From Actinomycetes bacterium (GTDB lineage Bacteria; Actinomycetota; Coriobacteriia; Coriobacteriales; Eggerthellaceae), in contig JAEYEL010000018.1 in assembly GCA_023403475.1 (NCBI GenBank), positions 1 through 6,131 on the forward strand: a stretch of 6,131 nt of DNA. Direction: 5' to 3'. Shown piece after piece: positions 1 through 5,609 of the stretch. The position numbers were made by a program, and so were the translations under genes. The first letter of the stretch is position 1, and each line of letters opens with the position of its first letter. The notes beneath the pieces are model-generated. The model saw only the letters and a program-made list of their open reading frames with translations, was not told the origin of the DNA and did not search any database.

Positions 1-659
1 GCATGCGGCTCGATCTTCGTCGTAATGAGCAGATCGCCCGCTTCCCCACCGTTCTCGCCAAGACCGCCCTTGCCTTTGAAGCGCAGCCGACCGCCGTCCA
101 CAGCGCCGGCCGGAATCTTCACGGTAAGCGTGTCGGATTCCTGCTTGCCGGGAATGCGCACCGTCACGCGCTTTTCGGCTCCTTTGAACGCCTCGTCGAA
201 CGGCACGTTTAGCGTCACGTTCATGTCCTGGCCTTTGCGCGCGCGCGGCTGACGCGCACCGCCCCCGAAGCCGCCAATGTCACCGAAATCCCAGTTGCTT
301 CCGAACGCGCCTTCGCCGCGGCGAATGCTGTCCAGAATCTCCGACCAGCTGCCGAAGCCGCCGCCAGCGCCACCAGCACCGCCGCCGAAGATGTCCTCCA
401 CGTTCACGCCGCCGGCGCTGCCGCCCCAACCGCGCGGAATCTGATTTTCGTTCGCCGTTCCGTATTGGTCGTAGAGCTTGCGCTTCTTGTCGTCGCTTAA
501 GACCTCGTACGCCTCGTTTATCTCTTTGAATTTCGCCTCGTCGCCGCCCGCATCGGGATGATGCTTGCGAGCGAGCTTGCGAAACGCCTTCTTTATCTCG
601 TCAGCTGTGGCGTTACGTGAAACGCCCAGCGTTTTGTAGTAGTCCGGAGTCGCTGCCAC
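1..659 (-). CDS. dnaJ: DnaJ-family co-chaperone, class B (no zinc finger), C-terminus missing
   Basis: This is a cytoplasmic Hsp40 co-chaperone that brings unfolded proteins to DnaK and stimulates its ATPase. The gene runs off the left edge, so 219 codons are visible; class B proteins are usually about 300-330 aa. The J-domain spans roughly residues 5-70, starts PDYYKTLGVSRNAT and has the HPD motif at 34-36. A Gly/Phe-rich segment follows (about 75-140, with DIFGGG and GGFGGG). The beta-sheet client-binding region begins at GQDMNVTLNVPFDEAFKGAEK. In classical DnaJ four CxxCxGxG repeats would interrupt this region. Here it runs straight on to VKIPAGAVDGGRLRFKGKG with no cysteines, so this is a CbpA-like class B protein. 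GTG at 659 is the only possible start, because an in-frame TGA lies six codons upstream with no other start codon between. The operon position supports the dnaJ name; cbpA would be an alternative label. Confidence 0.93.
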   Translation of the reverse strand, partial: MAATPDYYKTLGVSRNATADEIKKAFRKLARKHHPDAGGDEAKFKEINEAYEVLSDDKKRKLYDQYGTANENQIPRGWGGSAGGVNVEDIFGGGAGGAGGGFGSWSEILDSIRRGEGAFGSNWDFGDIGGFGGGARQPRARKGQDMNVTLNVPFDEAFKGAEKRVTVRIPGKQESDTLTVKIPAGAVDGGRLRFKGKGGLGENGGEAGDLLITTKIEPH

Positions 660-829
660 GTTGCCACCTACCTTTCAGCTTTTCATTTCGCCAGAGGGCT
701 TAGGGTGATGCAGATTGCCTTGAAGGTTCCACGTAGTCGAGCTAAACGGCCTTTGCGCCGTGTGCGAAACCGCGTGGGTTCTGAAAGGCAAGGTGCGCCG
801 CCATAAGTTCCCGTCATTTCCGTTATAGC
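660..829 (-). other. grpE-dnaJ intergenic leader with no clear promoter
   Basis: About 170 bases separate the hairpin after grpE from the dnaJ start. I see no convincing -35/-10 pair for dnaJ; TATAAC just after the hairpin lacks a credible -35. One small inverted repeat, ACGGC-N6-GCCGT, lies at 746-761. A 44-codon ATG frame occupies 683-817, but it has only a weak ribosome binding site and an arginine-rich product without recognisable features, so it is not called as a gene. dnaJ is probably transcribed by readthrough from dnaK-grpE, or from a promoter I cannot identify. Confidence 0.4.
664..675 (-). promoter_or_regulatory. Ribosome binding site fixing the GTG start of dnaJ
   Basis: On the minus strand the sequence AAAGGTAGGTGG lies just upstream of GTG at 659. 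The AAGGTAGG part is spaced 7 nt from the start and resembles AAGGAGG. Together with the in-frame TGA a few codons upstream, it supports a GTG start and rules out a longer protein. Confidence 0.6.
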
Positions 830-852
830 AAAAGCGGGCCTTGCACGCCCGC
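830..852 (-). terminator. Putative Rho-independent terminator or attenuator after grpE
   Basis: On the minus strand, GCGGGC (852-847) and GCCCGC (839-834) form a perfect 6-bp GC stem with a 7-nt loop, followed by TTTT (833-830). It begins 16 bases after the grpE stop codon. The stem and T-tract are both short, so termination is probably partial. It would lower dnaJ transcription relative to dnaK-grpE rather than abolish it. Confidence 0.5.
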
Positions 853-868
853 CTCCGCTCAGTATCCT

Positions 869-1594
869 TTATTCGTCCCTCGGTTCCTCTTTCGGCCGTT
901 TCGGACCGCCGGAGGTTACCGTTACCATGGCGGGGCGCAAGACTTTCTTGCCCATCTTGTAGCCTTTCTGGTACACGTCGGCAACCGTTTCGTCAGGCAC
1001 GCTCGTATCGTCAACAGTGGCCACGGCCTGCGCCTCTAGAGCATCGAATGCATCGCCCTTCGGGTCGATAACCGCAACGCCGTCCTTCGTGAGCACATCG
1101 ATGAACTTCGCATGCACCGCCTCGACGCCGCCCAAAAGACCCGACTCGCCGTTCTTCTGAGCATAATCGATGGTACGCTCGAAATCGTCGATGACCGGAA
1201 TGAGGCTGGTCACCAGCTTCTCAGTCGCGCGTGCCTTCTCGGCCTCGCGCTGCTCGTTCATGCGCCTGCGATACGTGTCCCATTCGGCGTGCAGGCGAAC
1301 GTATTTGTCTTGCCATTCTTCCGCTTCGGCTTTCGCCTTCGCAAGCTCCTTGGCAGCATCGTCAGCGGAAGCGTCTTCGGCAGGGTCGAGAACCTCCGTT
1401 TCGGTTTCGGTCTCGACCTCGGCTTCAACGGCTTCCGCCGCCGCGTCGCTCGTGGGGACCGCAGCCGACCCGTCGGGGTCAGCTGCGGCGGGGGTTTTAG
1501 CGCCAGGTTCGCAGGAGGGGGGGTTGGAACCGGCGCTCGGATCAGCATGCACGGCAGAAGCGCTGGAGACTTTTTCTTTCTCGGGCTTCGCCAT
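869..1594 (-). CDS. grpE: GrpE nucleotide exchange factor
   Basis: GrpE is the cytoplasmic homodimeric exchange factor that opens the DnaK nucleotide-binding domain to release ADP. The protein is 241 aa, longer than many GrpEs because of a disordered Ala/Glu/Pro-rich N-terminus of about 80 residues with a Glu/Thr run near 61-67. The long dimerising helix spans about 78-140 and contains DKYVRLHAEWDTYRRR and LIPVIDDFERTID, both typical of the family. The C-terminal beta domain (about 170-230) ends in VYQKGYKMGKKVLRPAMVTV, matching the family's GY...LRPA.V signature. The usual HEAV segment is instead EAQAV (187-191). ATG at 1594 lies 5 nt after the dnaK stop. Its ribosome binding site, AAGGAAGGG, sits inside the last dnaK codons, so translation is probably coupled. 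A run of seven C residues in the coding strand (1517-1523) falls in the disordered part. Confidence 0.97.
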   Translation of the reverse strand: MAKPEKEKVSSASAVHADPSAGSNPPSCEPGAKTPAAADPDGSAAVPTSDAAAEAVEAEVETETETEVLDPAEDASADDAAKELAKAKAEAEEWQDKYVRLHAEWDTYRRRMNEQREAEKARATEKLVTSLIPVIDDFERTIDYAQKNGESGLLGGVEAVHAKFIDVLTKDGVAVIDPKGDAFDALEAQAVATVDDTSVPDETVADVYQKGYKMGKKVLRPAMVTVTSGGPKRPKEEPRDE

Positions 1595-1599
1595 GATTG

Positions 1600-3507
1600 T
1601 TATTTCCCTTCCTTCGTATCGTCGTCAACAACCTCGTAATCGGCCTCGATGGTGTCGTCGGCCGGAGCAGTCTCGGCAGCCGCAGCTTGCGCACCGGCAG
1701 CCGCGCCTTCAGTGGAGTACACGACCTCGGCCAGCTTGTAGCCAGCGGCCTGCAGCTTTTCGGTAGCCGCTTTGATGGCATCGGCATCGGTACCTTCAAG
1801 TGCGCTCTTCGCTTCCGAAATGGCCTCTTCGGCCTGCGACTTCACATCGGCAGGAGCCTTGTCGCCCAGCTCGGAAAGAGTCTGCTCGGTGGCGTTCACC
1901 AAAGCGTCGGCGTTGTTGCGAACCTCAACCTCTTCCTTGCGCTTGCGGTCTTCCTCGGCATGCTGCTCGGCGTCTTTGACCATGCGGTCCACTTCGTCAT
2001 CGGAAAGCGCGGTGGAGCCGGAAATGGTGATCTGCTGCTGCTTTCCCGTGCCCAAATCCTTAGCGGAAACGTTCACGATGCCGTTCGCGTCAATGTCGAA
2101 GGTGACTTCGATTTGCGGAACGCCACGACGTGCCGCCGGAATGCCGGTGAGCTGGAACCTGCCCAGCGTCTTGTTGCCGGAAGCCATCTGACGCTCGCCT
2201 TGCAGCACGTGCACCTCGACGCTTGTCTGGTTGTCGGACGCAGTAGAATAGATTTCGGTCTTGCGCGTCGGAATGGTCGTGTTGCGCTCGATCATCTTGG
2301 TCATCACGCCGCCCATGGTCTCAACGCCCAGCGAAAGCGGCGTAACGTCCAGAAGAAGAATGCCCTCGACGTCACCCGCAAGCACGCCGCCCTGAACGGC
2401 CGCGCCCATGGCCACAACCTCGTCGGGGTTCACCGACATATTGGGGTCTTTGCCGGTGAGCTTCTTCACGATGTCCTGAACAGCGGGCATACGCGTGGAG
2501 CCACCGACCAGAATAACCTCGTCGATGTCGCCGGCACGCAGGCCAGCATCCTTCAGCGCCTGTTCGACAGGCTTCTTGCAGCGGTCGAGCAGATCCTTCG
2601 TGATGCGCTCGAACTCGGCGCGAGTAAGCGTGTAATCCAAGTGCTTCGGACCCGTTGCGTCAGCCGTGATGAACGGCAGGTTGATGTTGGCCTGCGAAGT
2701 GGACGAAAGCTCCATCTTCGCTTTTTCCGCAGCTTCCTTCAAACGCTGCAGCGCCATTTTATCGCTACGCAGGTCAATGCTGTTGTCGGCCTTGAATTTG
2801 TCGGCCAGCCAGTCGATGACGCGCTGATCCCAGTCATCGCCGCCCAAATGGTTGTCGCCTGCGGTGGCAGCCACTTCGAACACGCCGTCGCCCAACTCCA
2901 GAATAGATACGTCGAACGTACCGCCGCCAAGGTCAAACACGAGGATCTTCTCGTCCTTGTTGGTCTTGTCAAGGCCGTAAGCCAAAGCCGCAGCCGTAGG
3001 CTCGTTGATAATGCGAAGCACTTCCAACCCGGCTATTTTGCCGGCGTCCTTGGTGGCCTGGCGCTGTGCGTCGTTGAAGTATGCGGGCACAGTGATAACA
3101 GCCTGCGTAACCGGGCCGCCCAGCTGCTTTTCCGCGTCGGACTTCAACTTCTGCAGAACCATGGCCGAAATCTCTTCGGGCGTGTAGTCTTTGCCGTCGA
3201 TATCGACAACCGCACGACCGTCCTTGCCCTTCTGCACCTTGTAGCTCACGGTCTTCTGCTCGTCACGCGTTTCGTCGAACGAACGACCGATGAAACGCTT
3301 GACCGAAGAAACCGTGTTTTCCGGATTGGTGACTGCCTGGTTCTTCGCTGCCTTGCCTACCACGCGCTCGCCGTCTTTGCGGAAGCCCTCGACAGACGGA
3401 GTGGTGCGATCACCCTCGGCGTTCACGAGAATTTCCGGCTCGCTGCCCTCCATGACCGCCATGGCGGAGTTCGTAGTGCCCAAGTCGATGCCCAGAATCT
3501 TGCTCAT
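1600..3507 (-). CDS. dnaK: DnaK, Hsp70 molecular chaperone
   Basis: DnaK is the cytoplasmic ATP-dependent chaperone that binds exposed hydrophobic segments of unfolded proteins. The 635-aa protein is full length. In the nucleotide-binding domain, IDLGTTNS is at 7-14, NEPTAAALAYG at 168-178, DLGGGTFD at 192-199 and VGGSTRMP at 334-341. The interdomain linker LLLDVTPLSLG is at 384-394. The beta-sandwich client domain runs to about 505, the helical lid to about 600, and an acidic Ala-rich tail ends EADYEVVDDDTKEGK. Residues 72-107, between the VKR and YTP motifs, carry about 22 more residues than the Bacillus subtilis and mycobacterial proteins as I recall them, and match the Escherichia coli length. 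ATG at 3507 is chosen because AGAGGAAG is 7 nt upstream; an in-frame TTG at 3525 would overlap that site and add six non-family residues. First gene of dnaK-grpE-dnaJ. Confidence 0.99.
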   Translation of the reverse strand: MSKILGIDLGTTNSAMAVMEGSEPEILVNAEGDRTTPSVEGFRKDGERVVGKAAKNQAVTNPENTVSSVKRFIGRSFDETRDEQKTVSYKVQKGKDGRAVVDIDGKDYTPEEISAMVLQKLKSDAEKQLGGPVTQAVITVPAYFNDAQRQATKDAGKIAGLEVLRIINEPTAAALAYGLDKTNKDEKILVFDLGGGTFDVSILELGDGVFEVAATAGDNHLGGDDWDQRVIDWLADKFKADNSIDLRSDKMALQRLKEAAEKAKMELSSTSQANINLPFITADATGPKHLDYTLTRAEFERITKDLLDRCKKPVEQALKDAGLRAGDIDEVILVGGSTRMPAVQDIVKKLTGKDPNMSVNPDEVVAMGAAVQGGVLAGDVEGILLLDVTPLSLGVETMGGVMTKMIERNTTIPTRKTEIYSTASDNQTSVEVHVLQGERQMASGNKTLGRFQLTGIPAARRGVPQIEVTFDIDANGIVNVSAKDLGTGKQQQITISGSTALSDDEVDRMVKDAEQHAEEDRKRKEEVEVRNNADALVNATEQTLSELGDKAPADVKSQAEEAISEAKSALEGTDADAIKAATEKLQAAGYKLAEVVYSTEGAAAGAQAAAAETAPADDTIEADYEVVDDDTKEGK

Positions 3508-3514
3508 TATCTTA

Positions 3515-3522
3515 CTTCCTCT
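3515..3522 (-). promoter_or_regulatory. Ribosome binding site deciding the dnaK start
   Basis: AGAGGAAG on the minus strand ends 7 nt before ATG at 3507. The upstream in-frame TTG at 3525 would sit at and just before this site, so ATG is the true start and the protein begins MSKILGIDLGTT, as in other DnaKs. Confidence 0.8.
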
Positions 3523-3541
3523 CAATCAGAGTTTTATATCC

Positions 3542-3604
3542 GTTTTCAGTCGCACGGAAAAACGCGCTTGCCCAGCGCCGCCGCGTTCGTCACGAGCTGA
3601 AAAC
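3542..3604 (-). promoter_or_regulatory. Long imperfect hairpin in the dnaK leader
   Basis: Four paired blocks nest within 63 bases. GTTTTCAG (3542-3549) pairs with CTGAAAAC (3597-3604). TCG (3550-3552) pairs with CGA (3593-3595). ACG (3554-3556) pairs with CGT (3588-3590). AACGCG (3561-3566) pairs with CGCGTT (3582-3587), closing a 15-nt loop. This gives about 20 base pairs in the transcript with small internal loops. It lies 19 nt upstream of the ribosome binding site and does not cover it, so it is not a classical ROSE or fourU thermometer. Its role is unknown: mRNA stability, a thermosensor acting at a distance, or a protein site. Confidence 0.55.
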
Positions 3605-3654
3605 CACGCCGTGCACCGCGCTGCGCCTTGCTCGCCGCACCTTCCCATGCGGTT

Positions 3655-3715
3655 GTCGATATAAGCCACGCCAAGCACTTTATATACCTGTGCTTGGCGC
3701 ATATCTTTTATCGAC
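3655..3715 (-). promoter_or_regulatory. Interrupted palindrome at the start of the dnaK transcript (operator or 5' stem-loop)
   Basis: The inner arms CGCCAAGCAC (3669-3678) and GTGCTTGGCG (3690-3699) are perfect 10-bp inverted repeats around an 11-nt AT-rich centre. The outer arms GTCGATA (3655-3661) and TATCGAC (3709-3715) are perfect 7-bp repeats. The element begins at about the predicted transcription start, so it could be a repressor operator or a 5'-terminal RNA hairpin. The AGCAC/GTGCT cores recall CIRCE, but they are 11 bp apart instead of 13 and the flanks differ. It is not HAIR (CTTGAGT-N7-ACTCAAG). No T-tract follows on either strand, which argues against a terminator. Confidence 0.6.
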
Positions 3716-3722
3716 GTTTTGC

Positions 3723-3751
3723 ACTATATAATCTAAGTCTTTGTCTGTCAA
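3723..3751 (-). promoter_or_regulatory. Sigma-70-type promoter of the dnaK operon
   Basis: On the minus strand TTGACA (3751-3746) is a perfect -35. A 17-bp spacer separates it from TATAGT (3728-3723), which matches the -10 consensus at five of six positions. Upstream, 3752-3784 is very AT-rich with A and T runs, like an UP element. Transcription should begin near 3716, giving a leader of about 210 nt. The near-consensus housekeeping promoter suggests control by a repressor rather than an alternative sigma factor. Confidence 0.82.
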
Positions 3752-3783
3752 GTTTTTTACCAATTTGTTAACTAAATTTTTTT

Positions 3784-4011
3784 AATGCCCTTCACTATGG
3801 CCTTTCACTATAGGCACTATAGGCACTCGAAAGCGGAAAACAACCCTCCGAAGAAAACGCGCTACGATAGACGGAGCCGACAGGTTCGCGCTCTTGAAGG
3901 AAGAAAGCAACCCCTTGGAGAAAATCGACACCAAGCCGAAGCCAAGCTGGAAAACCGCTGCGCAACGCATTGGCGTATGGATGGCTTGGCGCAGTCGCAG
4001 GTGCGCTGCTA
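3784..4011 (+). pseudogene. Possible frame-broken gene start, unrecognised
   Basis: This belongs to the 501-base gene-free stretch between the ATPase and dnaK (3508-4008). From the TAA at 3783 one plus-strand frame stays open. Around 3894-3985 its codon use looks like real coding sequence, with TTG at 3894 as a possible start: LKEESNPLEKIDTKPKPSW, then KTAAQRIGVWM. Just after ATG at 3981 a one-base shift gives LGAVAGALL, which would complete a membrane helix after a polar cytoplasmic tail. This is what a broken or truncated membrane protein start would look like. I cannot name the family, see no good ribosome binding site, and the frame otherwise runs antisense into the ATPase gene. Low confidence; it may be chance. 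Confidence 0.22.
3794..3827. repeat. Short 9-bp tandem repeats upstream of the dnaK promoter
   Basis: On the plus strand CACTATAGG occurs twice in tandem (3806-3814 and 3815-3823), followed by a partial CACT. A related CACTATGG lies at 3794-3801. Read on the minus strand the units contain TATAGTG, and one (3814-3821) is identical to the dnaK -10 octamer TATAGTGC at 3721-3728. They may be duplicated promoter elements or a regulator's sites; no function can be shown. Confidence 0.45.
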
Positions 4012-5367
4012 GATTTTCGGAAGGGCCACCTTCGGCAATGACGCTTCAGGAAGCAGAACCTCGTCGAGGCAGAAAATCGCATACCACGGCAGATACACAA
4101 CTTTCCCGTCCGCCTCGATGTTCAGACGCGAGAGGACCACCCCACGGGGAATGCCGAACTCGCTTGACTCCAGCAGCTTGTCAAGCGCCGCATGAGCCCG
4201 CACGCTCGTGCCCGACTTCACCTCCAAGGGAACCACTTCCCCGGCGCGACCCTCGGTAAGGAAGTCGACTTCCCCTCGCTTGCGGCTCATCGAGTAGTAG
4301 AGCGAATAGCCGGCAGTTGTCAACTGCTGAGCCACAACGTTCTCGAACACCGCCCCTTGGTTCACCTTGCGCTCGTCAAAATACACGGCACGGGCCAAAC
4401 TTTGCGGATAACGGCTCGTCAGCATCCCTGTGTCAGACTCGTATAGCTTGAACAAGCCCGGACGGTCTGTTGCCCTCAAGGGCGCCTTTGGATCGCTCAC
4501 CTGATTGCACTTGAGAGCAACTCCCGCCGACGTCAGCCAAACAAAGTCCTTCCGATAGCTCTCGTAGCGTGCATCGTCGTCAACCGAATTCAACACGAAG
4601 CGCCGCGTTCCGCTGTCGAGTTGTAAGGGCAGCTGATCGAAAATAGATTCCACGTTCAAAGCCCGCGCACCCGCATACTTTTTGATATCGTGCTTGTAGC
4701 TCTCAACGAGTTCGACTTGGACGACGCGCACCGCTGCCAAATCGCCCTGGGTATCGAGAAACTCCTGAACAACACTAGGCATACCGCCAACAACGACATA
4801 CGTGCGAAAGTAGGACAGCAAAGCCTCATGAAGATAATCGGGAACAGGGCTGAGCGAGCAACAGGATGCACGTACTGCATCTAAGCTCTCCTGGCTCACG
4901 CCCAAAGCCCAGCAGAACTCTTCAAAGTCCATCGGACGCATGACAAGCTCGGTAACGAAACCTACTGGATACGAGCGTACTTTTTTCAATTCGGTTCCCA
5001 GCATCGACCCGGAAAACGCATAGCGAAACCTACCATCCTCCACTAAGAACTTCGCCATGGTGATGATATCGGGCAGCTCCTGGATCTCATCGATAAAAAC
5101 AAGAGTCTTGCCTGGCACAAGAGGAACGTCGGACAATAGAGATATGCGGCTTATGAGCTCACCAACATCGCGGGCATCCGCAAGAGCCTTCTTGGCCGCA
5201 GCATCTCTGAAAAGATCGATCTCGACAAGCACCTCGTAACGCGTCTGCCCGAGATGACGTACGAGCGTGCTTTTGCCAATTTGACGCGCCCCACGCACGA
5301 GAAGAGCGGTGCGCGGTAAGCCTTCACTCCAACGAAGGATGTCTCCATAAGCTTTGCGCTCGAACAT
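4009..5367 (-). CDS. AAA-type ATPase with DUF4143 / PD-(D/E)XK-like C-terminal domain
   Basis: This 452-aa protein belongs to the widespread AAA_14-DUF4143 family, whose function is not established. Walker A is GARQIGKS (26-33), Walker B is LVFIDE (89-94), and FSGSMLG (118-124) is the sensor-like strand typical of the family. The middle is helical, with FEEFCWALG and a GGMPSVVQEFL motif. The C-terminus has nuclease-fold residues in PD-(D/E)XK order: E342 (in VFEN), D368 (in GEVDF), and E382 and K384 (in EVK). All key residues are present, so it looks intact. The tail ends in LP-containing repeats (LLPEASLPKVALPKI). ATG at 5367 is preceded by AGGAGG with 4-nt spacing. It stands alone between a ferredoxin and the dnaK operon, with AT-rich flanks and direct repeats upstream, which suggests an acquired accessory gene. 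No terminator is evident after its stop codon. Confidence 0.9.
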   Translation of the reverse strand: MFERKAYGDILRWSEGLPRTALLVRGARQIGKSTLVRHLGQTRYEVLVEIDLFRDAAAKKALADARDVGELISRISLLSDVPLVPGKTLVFIDEIQELPDIITMAKFLVEDGRFRYAFSGSMLGTELKKVRSYPVGFVTELVMRPMDFEEFCWALGVSQESLDAVRASCCSLSPVPDYLHEALLSYFRTYVVVGGMPSVVQEFLDTQGDLAAVRVVQVELVESYKHDIKKYAGARALNVESIFDQLPLQLDSGTRRFVLNSVDDDARYESYRKDFVWLTSAGVALKCNQVSDPKAPLRATDRPGLFKLYESDTGMLTSRYPQSLARAVYFDERKVNQGAVFENVVAQQLTTAGYSLYYSMSRKRGEVDFLTEGRAGEVVPLEVKSGTSVRAHAALDKLLESSEFGIPRGVVLSRLNIEADGKVVYLPWYAIFCLDEVLLPEASLPKVALPKI

Positions 5368-5433
5368 ATCGCCTCCTGCAATCTCCTTGACCTTGCTTCT
5401 TGCCGCAGAAAAACTCTCGTGCGTTTCGCTATT

Positions 5434-5520
5434 CTACATTATGCAAAGATTTTACTTGGGAAAATCCTACCTTATGCAAAGATTTTATATTCAAGTTTTC
5501 GACCTTATGCAAAGATTTTC
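5434..5520. repeat. Three iteron-like direct repeats with 33-bp period
   Basis: The core ATGCAAAGATTTT occurs identically at 5441-5453, 5474-5486 and 5507-5519, exactly 33 bp apart each time. Similarity extends to about 21 bp (5434-5454, 5467-5487, 5500-5520), with unrelated 12-bp spacers. The period is close to three helical turns, so a protein could bind all three on one face of the DNA. They lie 67-153 bp upstream of the ATPase start. They could be operator sites for ATPase expression or binding sites for the ATPase itself. Spacers of 12 bp are far too short for CRISPR. Confidence 0.85.
5484..5513 (-). promoter_or_regulatory. Weak promoter candidate for the ATPase, overlapping the repeats
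   Basis: On the minus strand TTTGCA (5513-5508), inside the third repeat, and TATAAA (5489-5484) are 18 bp apart. They match the consensus at four and five of six positions. Transcription would begin in the middle repeat, near 5477. If real, a protein bound to the repeats would control the promoter directly. Confidence 0.3.
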
Positions 5521-5552
5521 GCATCGCTTCAAGCAGCACTCGGAAAACAACC

Positions 5553-5609
5553 TCAGTTTGCCAGATCGATTTTATCGGTTTCCAAGTTCGACCCATGATG
5601 CAAAATCAT
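5553..5609 (-). pseudogene. Possible remnant of a DUF3990-type gene start
   Basis: This belongs to the 439-base gene-free stretch 5368-5806. An ATG at 5609 opens 18 codons, MILHHGSNLETDKIDLAN, and then TGA. The pattern of an ILxHGS strand followed by an acidic IDL segment resembles, from memory, the beginning of DUF3990 proteins. Those are ADP-ribosyltransferase-like proteins that usually continue into a DFGxGFY motif. Nothing of that continuation is visible; the frame ends about 33 bases before the ATPase-side repeats. An upstream minus-strand frame ending DALDAFCTQKASVA overlaps this ATG by ATGA, as in two-gene toxin-type cassettes. A short peptide match can arise by chance. Confidence 0.3.

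Noticed and set aside
660..780. tRNA-like stretch between grpE and dnaJ
   Set aside because: Fragments resembling a D-arm and T-arm occur, but no 7-bp acceptor stem or anticodon arm can be formed in either orientation.
683..817. 44-codon minus-strand ORF between grpE and dnaJ
   Set aside because: Only a weak ribosome binding site, no recognisable motif, and this length is expected by chance.
1112..1766. Plus-strand frames opposite grpE and the end of dnaK
   Set aside because: Their Ser/Ala/Arg- or Gly/Phe/Leu-biased products mirror the GC-rich coding strand. The minus-strand GrpE and DnaK are unmistakable.
3508..3525. Longer DnaK starting at the in-frame TTG (3525)
   Set aside because: It would overlap the ribosome binding site and add six residues not found in DnaK. 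ATG at 3507 has ideal spacing.
1597..3600. 667-codon open frame on the plus strand, antisense to nearly all of dnaK
   Set aside because: It is codon-aligned with dnaK, so it stays open simply because dnaK uses no TTA, CTA or TCA codons. Antisense frames of Hsp70 genes are a known artefact, once misassigned as NAD-specific glutamate dehydrogenase. There is no supporting start region or recognisable domain.
3669..3699. CIRCE or HAIR operator, or a terminator, for the dnaK upstream palindrome
   Set aside because: CIRCE needs TTAGCACTC-N9-GAGTGCTAA and HAIR needs CTTGAGT-N7-ACTCAAG; neither fits. There is no T-tract on either strand, so it is not a terminator.
5434..5520. CRISPR array
   Set aside because: The repeats are about 21 bp with 12-bp spacers, only three copies, and there are no cas genes. 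Real spacers are far longer.
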